The notes beneath the pieces were generated by a model. That model did not search any database. It was not told the origin of the DNA and saw only the letters and a list, made by a program, of their open reading frames with translations. A stretch of 64,000 nt of DNA from assembly GCA_022315425.1 (NCBI GenBank), contig JAIUPT010000020.1, positions 372,001 to 436,000 of the forward strand. Reading direction: 5' to 3'. Each line of letters starts with the position of its first letter. Position 1 is the stretch's first letter. Shown here in pieces: positions 1-9,041 of this stretch. Both the position numbers and the translations under genes were made by a program. Source of the stretch: Pseudevernia furfuracea (Eukaryota > Ascomycota > Lecanoromycetes > Lecanorales > Parmeliaceae).

Positions 1-950
1 CAACATCACCTTCAAACTCGCAAATGTACCTGCATCAGGGCATGCCGCTCAGTCTTGTTCCTGGCTACGAGCCTAAAACTGCTGAGGACGAGTCGGAAAG
101 GCTCTACGAAAGGCGCATAAGCGCAAGGCAACAATCACATGACCAGCCGCTTCCTCAGGCTCACTCCCCATCTTCAGCAGCTCAATCGAGGCAGCAGCCA
201 TTACCTCGAAGCTTTGAGAATATACAAGAGAGGCGAGCGCACCGCTACTCTGCCCCAGTCGACCGGTATTCTAGCCCAATATCCAAGCCGCGAGCGGTAA
301 GCCCAGATCCACGTACCCCCGTGCGCAAGTCTGTAAGCCCACAGCCGGCGCCTGCAGAGAAACAACAACAACCTGGAATACCTTTCTCGCCTGATTCATT
401 TGACGCCTACAACCCATCCATCAGCGCTGCCAATAGCGTGAATGACGCCGGCGCAAGGTACAACACACCAGAGCAAGCTAAAGAAGCTTCTCGACAGCAT
501 GAACGACAAGAAAAGCTTGGTGACGGACCCATCATTGGAAGTGACGGACGGATTATCGACCCATCTGATCATCTACCAACAGATACGTGGGCTCCAGAAC
601 CGGAGCAGAAGACACCCACCAGACGGGGCCCGGAGGTCACCGTCAGGTTCAGAAACAGTCCGCAAGGCGCGCAACCCATGCCGCCGGCCGGGCGTAGACC
701 ACTCAACGAAGCTCGTACTCAATCTGCGTCCACCCCACTGTATGCTCGCAATGCGGGAAATAGCCCTTCAAATCCGCCCAATCAAAATCGCCTACAAAAA
801 TATCCAAGGGTTTCGCCAGGTAACATTCCGCCTCCTGTGCCCGGAAAGATTCCCATAGGTGGAGGCAAAGAAGATTGGGGCGATGCCTTGAGTGAAGAGA
901 TGCAGAGGATCGACATCGGGTCGGGCAGGAGAAGGGGATACGGGTCATGA
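1..950 (+). CDS. C-terminal part of a proline-rich, disordered protein (5' end outside window)
   Basis: The frame is open from the left edge, so the gene almost certainly begins upstream and the ATG at 24 need not be a start. About 315 residues are visible. They are rich in Pro, Ser, Gln and Arg, with many SP/TP and PxxP-like motifs and no globular domain. The last ~45 residues are more ordered in character: a Pro-Pro-Pro-Val-Pro-Gly-Lys stretch, then DWGDALSEEMQRIDIG and a basic glycine-rich tail. The compositional bias suggests a scaffold with SH3- or kinase-binding sites. A tail of this kind occurs in fungal C2-domain proteins of the Inn1/Fic1 sort, but the C2 domain would lie outside the window, so this is only a guess. 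The stop is TGA at 948-950. Confidence 0.6.
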   Translation, partial: TSPSNSQMYLHQGMPLSLVPGYEPKTAEDESERLYERRISARQQSHDQPLPQAHSPSSAAQSRQQPLPRSFENIQERRAHRYSAPVDRYSSPISKPRAVSPDPRTPVRKSVSPQPAPAEKQQQPGIPFSPDSFDAYNPSISAANSVNDAGARYNTPEQAKEASRQHERQEKLGDGPIIGSDGRIIDPSDHLPTDTWAPEPEQKTPTRRGPEVTVRFRNSPQGAQPMPPAGRRPLNEARTQSASTPLYARNAGNSPSNPPNQNRLQKYPRVSPGNIPPPVPGKIPIGGGKEDWGDALSEEMQRIDIGSGRRRGYGS

Positions 951-1189
951 ATTTTGTACAATATCTGGGAATGGAACCTCTGAGGTGGCTAATATATAAT
1001 GGAGACTGGAACACATCTACATAGACGCCTTGATGGCATGAACCCAATGAATTTGACCCTTTCAATGCTTAGGTACTCGACATTTCATTGGTTAAAGGGC
1101 AAAGTATCTCGCTTAGTCATGCGACAGCCCTCATGATAAATCGAACCTCTATCTCCCACCGCTACAGCACCCCCCCATCCATCGCAACC

Positions 1190-1987
1190 ATGTCCGACAC
1201 CGACCCCGCTCCCCCCTCCTCCCCATCAGTTTTAAACTGGACCCTCGGCTTCCTCCTCGTCGGCCTCGCCTGGGGTCTCACCACCCCCTTCATCCGGCGC
1301 GCGGCCCTCAACTTCCACCCTCCCCCGCACCCCTCCCTCGAGCGCATCGACACGGGCACGACGGCCGGGTGGGCGAAATGGAGGATCCTGAAGGCGGTGT
1401 GGACGGTGGTGGATCTGCTCCGGAGTCCGGCGTACGCGGTGCCGCTGGTGGTGAACCTGACGGGGAGCGTGTGGTTCTTTTTGTTGATTGGGAAGGCGGG
1501 TGAGTTTGGAAGGTTTTATTTTTATTGTTGGGGGTGGGTGGTGGGTTGGTGGGAGGGAGGGGGAGAGAGAGAGAGAGAGAGAAGGGGTCGGGATGGGGAA
1601 TTTTGGAGAGGAGGGGGGGTTTCGATGGGTGGTTGGTTGTTGGGAGAGTGAGATGGGGGGGAAGAGCCGGTGATGAGAGAGATTTTGGTCGTTGGTGGTG
1701 TTTGAAGACGCTCTGCTGACGGTCCCTTCTTCTTTTTTGTTCTTGCAGAATTGAGCCTCACGGTCCCTATTACGAATTCTCTGGCGTTCCTGTTCACGGT
1801 GTTGGGGGAGTGGTGGGCTGAAGGGAAGGTTATATCGAGAGGTATTTACGACCCCGATCGTGATCAATCCCCGAGCTGGGCTGTGGTATTGGTGCTAGCT
1901 GCTGACTACCGAGGGACAGATACTTGGATTGGCATGGCGTTTGTACTGGGCGGTATCGCGCTTTGTGTGCAGTCGAAGAATACATGA
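1190..1987 (+). CDS. TMEM234-family small membrane protein, three exons
   Basis: Model: 1190-1499, 1749-1841, 1920-1987, giving 156 residues. The introns are 1500-1748 (GTGAGT..CAG) and 1842-1919 (GTATTT..CAG); both are phase 1. Joining restores the family signature: GKAELSLTVPITNSLAFLFT, then GEWWAEGKVISR running directly into DTWIGMAFVLGGIALCVQ. About four hydrophobic segments are present, as expected for TMEM234 (PF10639), a family of small multi-pass proteins resembling drug/metabolite transporters. The molecular role is unknown. The start at 1190 follows an A-rich context and is preferred to the in-frame ATGs upstream because MSDTDPAPP leads directly into the first membrane segment. Intron 1 is long for this locus (249 nt) and holds a (GA)n microsatellite. 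Confidence 0.85.
1563..1583. repeat. (GA)n microsatellite inside TMEM234 intron 1
   Basis: Ten perfect GA units within a G-rich stretch of the first intron of the TMEM234-like gene. It lies well away from both splice sites. Confidence 0.9.
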
Positions 1988-2555
1988 TTGTCGGTTCCTG
2001 GGAATGTGTGAATCCCTGGGTCTGTAGCTGTCTCTTTTTTTTTTGGCAAATCATGGGCTGGAGTCTCGAGAAAGATGTGCTTTTGAGCCGAGGAGCTGCG
2101 AATACATAGGCTCCATGCATGGATAATCTCTCCTCGCACGCCTTGACTTTGGTAGCACGGCCTTAGGCGAGTGTGCAAACAATGGGCTCCATGACCGAAA
2201 ATGTTCAAACTGCTAATATCTCGAGGGAGTGTAGCAAAGTAAGGAGGGGTGATGGGATTGTCACGGAACGATTGCCTATGCGTATTTGTTGTTCTGATTC
2301 TTTGCTTGCATCTATCTACATTTCCGAATTACATGCCTTCAAGGAAACTGATTGGTCGATCCTAGCTACACTCACTGGTCTGCTGGCAAATTTTCAAAGT
2401 GCGTGTGGCAATCCCACTTCCGAGGTCCTTGACCAAACACATCTGCCTCTCAGGATAGGTATTGACTCATGAGATATTCGTGCATAGCTCGGCCGTGTTC
2501 TATCGGATTGTGGGCTGAGATCCATGAGTGAGTGAAACGGCTTGGACTGCTGAAC
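1988..2555. other. Intergenic, convergent 3' regions
   Basis: Spacer between the plus-strand TMEM234-like gene and the minus-strand CCCH gene, which converge here. It contains a T-rich run (2032-2044) just past the TMEM234 stop. I see no further gene. Confidence 0.6.
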
Positions 2556-4277
2556 CTAGTTGCGAGCCTGACCATTGTTGCTTCCACCTGGTCTATTCCT
2601 TCCACCTCCCCTCTTTTTCTTGTGCCCTGGTCCAGTCCCCGGGTTATTCACATCTGCAGCCGGACTTGAGGATTTTCTCTTTGTGCTTCCTGGCCCCATT
2701 GGCTGTGCGGAATCTGCGGCTGAGAGTGATGATGGGAGACCCTGCTTGGATGGGCCCGAATGCGTACTGCTGGCGGGAATCCTCGATCCACCGCGGCTCT
2801 CTGCGTGGCCTTTGGATGGCTCTTCCATAATACTGCCCTTGACGTTGGGCTTTTCTTTACTAGCTGCTCGTATGTCACTGGCACCGGAAGACGCCCTGGC
2901 TCTTGGAGGCTTGTAAATACCTCTGTCAGATCGTCGGTCTGCTATGGCGTTGGTAGCCTTGGTGCTGTTGATCTTGGTAGCTGAAGGCGAGCCGGCACGA
3001 GCTGTGTTTGCCTCGGTGTTGGATGCGATGATGCTTTGTTGATGATTTCCGTGTGGGGACTGCACGGTGTAAGAGCTAATCTTAGCAGGGGCACGCGTCG
3101 TCGTCCCAGTCTTTCCGCCTCCGTGCGAGCCGATACCACTATCATTTCGACTAGAGCCTGGGCGGGATGATGGGACTGTAAATATGTCTTTCTCACTATA
3201 GCCGCTAATATTCAATCTTCCAGCTGCTGATCGCTCCACTTGCTGCAAGAACTGGAAGTACTCGGGACTCTCTTTGAACCATCGAGGGATCTCGCGAAGG
3301 CCAAGCTTTTGTCGCGTCTCTTCGTCGACTGGCATCTCATGTTTGAATTTGCACCCGGTTTGCGTGTAATCGCACTCTCCGTTCCGAACCCAAAACATGC
3401 AGTACGTCTTCTTCGGGAGGCTACCTGGCAGACCAGCACTCTTGGCGGCCGACGGAGTATTATTAGGAGTGTTACTGGAAACTGTCGCTTTGTTCAACAT
3501 GCTGTCGATGAGGCTTTGCCATTCAAATGCTTTTGAATCATTTGCTTCCATTGCTGCCTGTGATGCGGCTGGACTTGTACCAATTTCTCTATGCTGGGGC
3601 TGAGATGGCTTTCTGAACGTGCTGCCCTCAGCGACTGCCCCAGAATTCTGGTCAGGTCTTCTCTCGGCCTTGGTAGCTGGCTCCTTGGCTAGCTTATTGA
3701 CATTGATGGGTACTGACAATCCGATCGGCGGAGTAGGCAGGACCATACACAACTGAATCCCGTCATCAAGATGGTTTTCGAGACGCTCGCAATCACAAAG
3801 GTTAAACCCTGCAGGCTTGAGAAGTCCAGAGAACCAGCAAGAGCCCTGAGTAGGAGCCATCGCAAGATGCTTCGCATGATTTTCGACGCAGAAGGACTGG
3901 ATGTAGCGGAGTACTGCGGCCAATGCCTCCATATTGGTCAGCATATCTCCAGTTTCAACTTCAAGCTGCTCGATCTTGCAGCTTCTGTAGACGTCCTTAG
4001 AGTCCTGGGACCGCGTTCCGGTCATGGAGATAGTCGCAGACCCGACCTTTTTCCGCTGGCCTTGTTCGGTGTTGTAGGCGTCGAGAGGTCCTGTGGCTTC
4101 AAGGTCAGAAAACACCCTTAGCACAATGAACACGAGGTCATTTATACCTAGGCGAGTTGCGGCCAGCTCTATATGATATGTCTCAAATAGAGCAGCATTC
4201 AAAGCATCACTCCCACTCCTCCCCGCCTCCTCCTTGAAGGTCCGAGAAAAGAAGTGGGGTCCAAGGCTCACGAACAT
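2556..4277 (-). CDS. CCCH zinc-finger protein (intact founder-like copy of a local family)
   Basis: Uninterrupted 573-residue reading frame. Residues 1-180 form a globular N-terminal region ending in a conserved block that includes LRYIQSFCVEN, a Trp-Phe pair and the signature AGFNLCDC. Around residues 295-315 is one CCCH finger, CMFWVRNGECDYTQTGCKFKH, spaced C-x8-C-x6-C-x3-H, followed by LGLREIPRWF; this finger plus 'LG(L/F)R..PRW' is typical of a common ascomycete protein family. The C-terminal third is disordered (Ser, Gly, Pro) and ends in a basic KKKRGGGRNR tract that could bind RNA or act as a nuclear signal. A single CCCH finger suggests RNA binding, but no target can be inferred. Two diverged relatives of the N-terminal region lie just upstream on the same strand (5236-6300 and 6520-7230). 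Confidence 0.75.
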   Translation of the reverse strand: MFVSLGPHFFSRTFKEEAGRSGSDALNAALFETYHIELAATRLGINDLVFIVLRVFSDLEATGPLDAYNTEQGQRKKVGSATISMTGTRSQDSKDVYRSCKIEQLEVETGDMLTNMEALAAVLRYIQSFCVENHAKHLAMAPTQGSCWFSGLLKPAGFNLCDCERLENHLDDGIQLCMVLPTPPIGLSVPINVNKLAKEPATKAERRPDQNSGAVAEGSTFRKPSQPQHREIGTSPAASQAAMEANDSKAFEWQSLIDSMLNKATVSSNTPNNTPSAAKSAGLPGSLPKKTYCMFWVRNGECDYTQTGCKFKHEMPVDEETRQKLGLREIPRWFKESPEYFQFLQQVERSAAGRLNISGYSEKDIFTVPSSRPGSSRNDSGIGSHGGGKTGTTTRAPAKISSYTVQSPHGNHQQSIIASNTEANTARAGSPSATKINSTKATNAIADRRSDRGIYKPPRARASSGASDIRAASKEKPNVKGSIMEEPSKGHAESRGGSRIPASSTHSGPSKQGLPSSLSAADSAQPMGPGSTKRKSSSPAADVNNPGTGPGHKKKRGGGRNRPGGSNNGQARN

Positions 4278-5235
4278 TGGAGCGTGCTCTTAGGAAGGCT
4301 GTTTTGATATGATGGACATGGTTATTCTATATCCTGTAGTGCCGTGAATGATAGACCACTGCTTATTGGTGGACAACTGCATGAAGGTAGCAGAATGCGG
4401 AGATGAAGATGGGATTCCAAGGTTATTCAATGATGGAGAAATTCAGGTGCGAAGTGAAGCTCGGAGAATTTCACCTTTGCGTGGAGATTCACATTCTTGT
4501 ACCTTCATCGAGCACAATTCATCTCTGAGTTGAAGATCCAACCAAGAAGGTTTTCTGTCACAAGATGACCATTTGACAACTAGACAGTTTCTCTGGCTTC
4601 AAGCAGTGATAGGGACTGACCTTCTGGTACAGTCATCGGGTTCATGCATGAGATCTGCGCTTCATTGCTTGAACTAGAAATCGAAAGGGAGCCGTGAAAT
4701 CGTTCATTTGTCTGAATACTAGCCGATTCACAGATCCACAGCTTCCCGTAGAGATTTTCAATCTTTTATATTCATCCACTCTGTTAATTGAGTCTGCACT
4801 TCATTGTTCGAGCTCAAAAACTTCATCGCTGCTCTCTGGTTTTCATGGCTTTGTTCTCACCGCTTAGGGGTATCAAGGATAAAACTTTCCCTCGTTTATC
4901 CAGAATGAACTAATCGCCTCTAGACGTCATCAACACTATCTGCAATCATGCCTCGAACCTCAGCCGCCTGTCATCTGTCTATGAGGCCAAGCTCCTCACC
5001 AGGTCTCCGCTGAGTGCTTGCTCTGATGGTTCCGATCCATAAGAGATGCCGCGGATTAGACCGACTTACTTTGAAGAATGCAACTCAGGGATCTTGTCAT
5101 CGCTATCACGATACATTCATTGGCCTCGTGCCAGTATCTAGGCTGTTGGGGCCTACGTTCGGTTCAAGCACAATGTCAAGCACGCAAAAAATACCCTGAT
5201 GTTTCAGGTTACTATCCAGTATCGAAAAGACTTGT
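4278..5235. other. Intergenic between CCCH gene and its paralog
   Basis: About 0.96 kb on the 5' side of the CCCH gene and the 3' side of its paralog. I found no convincing coding sequence or family-related fragment here. The stretch presumably holds the CCCH-gene promoter. Confidence 0.5.
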
Positions 5236-6300
5236 TCAGCTGCGAGAGCTAGACTTGCTAGTTCCGTACCATTCTTGTACTCCAAAAGCCTTCTTTCTGG
5301 GTGCTTTGATTCTCTTTACCGTCTTACGCTTCTTCCTGACTCTAGATGCTGGGGCGCCTATACTCTTGTCGACCGCGTCCTGGTTAGACCAGTGCTTTCT
5401 CAACGATGTAAAATTGGTCCCTGGCTTCAAGGCTTTCCTACTCGGTGCTGCCGACCTCCTGACAGACATTTGCGAAGGGCTCTGGCTGCGCGTTCGATCC
5501 CTGGCTACAATTTCCGTGTGCCCCTGCGCGCTTTGAGAAATTTTCTCGTTCTCGAATACCGCAAGAAGATCGCGGAAGTATCTGCGCTCCACCTCCGCAG
5601 CTTCGCTGGATGCAGCGGGGTCTAGTAAGGCCCTTGTGCATCGGCCTTTTGCAAACCAGATGCTGAATGTTTCGTACACGGTTGAAAACCCCTGGTCCAG
5701 CGATGCCGTCAAAGCTAAACAGTTCCGAGTCTCAAGCTGCCGTGTGCTACCAGCCGAGCTCTGGCAACGACAATGGTGAAATCCCGCACGCGTGAAGAAA
5801 TCGCGATACCAACTCTGTGATACATCCTTGATGTCCACAATAGTGAGGTGTCCAATGAGCCTCTCATTACAGATTTTGCGAATGCACCTCAACAATCCAG
5901 CAAAAATCTGCACGTTGTGAAATCGATCATTTGTATTCGCTTGCATGAGCTCTATAGCTGCTTCCCGGTTTCTCGATAAGGATGTGCTGATAACGGCTTT
6001 TCCGATGATAAGATACTGGTCCAGAGAAGCTTGCGCGTCCGGTGGATCTGCTCAAGAATGTTATCAATAAGACTTGCTCAAGATCTAACTTGGCAGAGTA
6101 CCTGATGTGAACCCTAGCACTTCCACCTCGGTCTCTAAGATTCTTCCTGCCTTCAAGATGTTTAGGACTCTGAAGAAGTAATTATGTCCAAATGGCTTTA
6201 GAGTAGAGAATTCTCCCGCTACATCTGCATCTTCCAGATTTTGCATAGTGGAAGCTTGGTGCGCTACTGCTTCGACCGTGGGCGGCAAGTACCAAGACAC
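5236..6300 (-). CDS. Diverged paralog of the CCCH protein lacking the zinc finger, two exons
   Basis: Model: 6102-6300 and 5236-6047 on the minus strand, with a 54-nt intron at 6048-6101 (GTACTC..GAGCAG, phase 1), 336 residues. Joining the exons gives VLGFTS followed by DPPDAQASLDQYLIIGKAVIS, which aligns with the CCCH protein's LDAYNTEQGQ..VGSATIS region. Further shared landmarks are LLRCIRKICNERLIGHL (against LRYIQSFCVENHAKHL) and W-[FY]..[10 residues]..AGFHHCRC (against AGFNLCDC). The CCCH finger is absent. Instead, the protein ends in a basic region (RVRKKRKTVKRIKAPRKK) that looks like a nuclear localisation signal. The start at 6300 is the first Met of the open frame; an internal Met in MQNLEDADV is an alternative. 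The homology and intron are my inference from by-eye alignment. Function is unknown. Confidence 0.55.
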
Positions 6301-6519
6301 TGATTACGAGCTCAATATCCTTAAACACCTACTTGAATGTGTAATTGTTACGATACAAAATGTGGGTGTGTTACCTTACCTACGAGGAGTCACAAGGTCT
6401 AATGACGGGATGACTTCGCAGATAAGGCTGTGCTTGCCCAATTTTCTACTTTCATTCCGGACCAGTCGATACGCGCCAACTCATCATATTTGTCACCAGA
6501 TCCAACCACAGCAACAATG

Positions 6520-7230
6520 TCAGTACCTGACTGCCGGATCAGCCCACCTGTCAAATTCATCGTCATCTTCTTCTATATTCTCGTCCCACTCTTGGTCGGT
6601 CTCCATTGTTCCGTCACGGTTGCCAAAACACCACTTATCATCCAATGTCTCATCATGGCTGAACTCGGGACATCGGCACGGGTTGAAACCAACAAACCTC
6701 AACAAAGCCCAGGCCTCATTTCTTTCAAGCCTATCGTTCATGACCAGATGGTCTTTGCAACCTAGCGCGAGGGTGCCTTGTATTCCACAGCATTCTCACA
6801 ATGGCTATGCACACCTGCTGATTGAGAAGCCTATCGTCGGTCAGCCTTCGCATTTGCTCGATGCTAGTTTCAAACGAGTGTCCGTGCTCGGTGGGCCAGC
6901 ACTTGACCTCGATAGTACATTCGCCAAACCGGAGAAGTTCGTTTGAAGGTAACCTTGACTCCAGATCTGCTTGTGTCATGAGCGATATTGTCACACTGAT
7001 ACTATAGTAATAGCCATTGAATGCTTTGAATCGCCTTCTGCCCAAGCTTGAATTTTGAATCCTATGGTTCCTTCAGCTCCCTCCCTGGACTCTTTTGCCG
7101 GCTTGTGCTTCAAAAACATTATCAAGCCGAAAGGTTTGAGCGTTGAAAAGCGAGAAAATGCTCTATCGGGTTGTGGAAGTGGTGGCATGGCTCGTGCTGC
7201 CGGAGCAGCTTTTTCCGGCCGAGTAAGCAT
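6520..7230 (-). pseudogene. Third, frameshifted copy of the CCCH-family N-terminal domain
   Basis: Three overlapping minus-strand frames reproduce the family in order. The first frame (7230 down to about 7020) has FSRFSTLKPFG, matching FSTLKPFG of the neighbouring copy. The second (about 7020-6755) has YYYSISVTISLMT and CIAIVRMLW. The third (6770-6520) has DHLVMNDRLERNEAW and FVGFNPCRC, the equivalent of AGF..C.C. Passing between them requires two frame changes that no convincing intron provides, although a GT..AG pair with a poor GTTTTT donor could bridge the first. The C-terminus is a short acidic tail (EEDDDEFD), unlike the basic tails of the other copies. I therefore read it as a decayed copy, or less likely a gene with non-consensus introns. 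Confidence 0.5.
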
Positions 7231-7543
7231 AGTTTGCGTCTGTGCTTTAGGATCTTACAGACGTTTGATGATATCTGAGCCGATTGCAACTGTCTTCAGC
7301 AAGTCCAGTATACGAGGGTGACTAATAAGATAAGGCGGGACACTGTTAAATTAGCTAACATACAAAAGCGAATTCTTCGCCTCTCGGTACAGAAAGCTCA
7401 GACAATTTTCGTACCATATATCGTCTTGCTCCAAGGCATACATACAGACTCAATCTCAAAGCAGACAATCAGTGATTTTCCAACTCATCTCTCTTCCGAG
7501 TCTCGAGGAATTTATTCTCCGACTTTCTCCTCAACACTTTAGA

Positions 7544-7666
7544 ATGCCACCAACCAAGCCAAATGGATCTTTTGCCCCTACGTCCACATCCCAGACATCA
7601 ACCGGCGATACTCACAGTGCCGGAAGCCCAAAGCGTCAGAAGGGTGAGAACCTCTCCGCCAGCTGA
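7544..7666 (+). CDS. Possible orphan first exon of a lost gene
   Basis: A 40-codon frame beginning MPPTKPNGSFAPTSTSQTS and reaching SPKRQKG, immediately followed by a consensus donor (GGTGAGAA at about 7643). Ser/Thr/Pro-rich N-termini ending in a basic KRQK cluster are typical first exons of fungal nuclear or BTB-type proteins. No downstream exon is recognisable in the next kilobase, so this is either chance or the stump of a gene. It has no assigned function. Confidence 0.2.
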   Translation: MPPTKPNGSFAPTSTSQTSTGDTHSAGSPKRQKGENLSAS

Positions 7667-9009
7667 AAAACCTTCTCGGTGGCAAGGTGCGGTTCCGCTA
7701 GGCTCGCCGTGCGCCCTACTGCGCAGCCTGATGTGTCGCAATGAGCGCTGAGGAAACCTGCGATGACGATAGACAGTCATGGCGATTCTTGCGCAGCGAC
7801 GAGCGCAATGTTTCGGCCCTCTTTTTCATGCCCAGTATGTCACGACCAGAATCCCTTTCAACTGGAAGGTGGCTGTTAGATCTTCTATCCCTGGGGCCGC
7901 CATTGCGGGGTGTTGGATGGAAAAATAAAAAAGTTCATTTAGAGGCTCGTGATCGAATGAGCAACCGTTGAAAAAAAGGTTCAGACGTTCATCAATGCGG
8001 TAAGAAAGATGGCCCGAACTGTAGAAAAAGCAATTGGTCTTCTCGGGCATGAAAAGGCATTTGATTCCTACGGACAAGAGAACGCGCGAAGAGAGTTCCA
8101 ATCACAACTATCCCGGACTCTCCAGTAAAGAACCCCAATGCTCGCTTTGAAACGTCAACTGCGTTACGAACGACTGCGCTCTAGAAGCCGAACGTAGCCA
8201 CAGCTTCTATTTCCTCTATCCACCATTAAGGCATTTTCAAATATGCGTTACAGCATCATCCTGCTCTCTCTCTACTTCTATCATCCTCCTCCCTAGTCTT
8301 CATAGCGAGATGATTTTTTTATCTGATTCGGGGAAGGGAGCATCATTCATCACATACCTAAACCAGCGCACAGCAAGCCCGCTGTTGCAAGAAGGTATCC
8401 ATCCCCCTTCCTCCAGCGCATTGCCCTGATGAGTAACTTCGCGATTCTGGCGTCGTGTGTAGAAATCGTGCACCTCGATGACGGATGCGGCAACAAGGGC
8501 ACGAACAGCCTTGGCAAATGATGCTACCAGCACCTCCTCTTCCGCCTCCATTCTGGTGGCAGGGGAATCATTTGCCGGATGGACCGCGTCCCGTTGTTAT
8601 CCAGGCTTCCAACCCGACAACGCTCATACCGCACAGCTCTCGCATGTTTATTCCCAATGCGTGCATTCCTTCTGGATGCTATACGAAAAAAACTCGCCTC
8701 TTTTTTGCATGTACGCCGGCTCTGAAGGCCCGGCACCGGAGTCCTGGTCCTCGCATCCTTCCCCATCGTCCTCTCTCGGGACTGCCGCGAGCTTTGAGAA
8801 ATCTTATGTGCGGGGCTATGGGTTCCAATTTTTCACGGGTCTGCGTCATCAACGCGGCAGGATAGTTGTTGTCGGAACGCTCTGAAGTTGGGACCTCCAG
8901 GTTCGGCTTGGAAAACTCTTGCGTCGTCGGTGAGCGCGGAAAAACATCTTCTTGTTGTTGGAAAAAGTGAAGCTGACAGATTGCCAATCCAGCGATGGGG
9001 AGCTTGGAT

Positions 9010-9041
9010 TGAATGAATGAATGAATGAATGAATGAATGAA
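9010..9041. repeat. (TGAA)n microsatellite, about 8 units
   Basis: Perfect tetranucleotide array TGAATGAATGAA..., followed by a degenerate AAGTGAGTGAG tail. It sits in the gene-poor stretch. Confidence 0.95.

Noticed and set aside
8300..8990. Several 80-135-codon frames on both strands
   Set aside because: Mutually overlapping, no recognisable motifs, and no consistent splice sites or start context.
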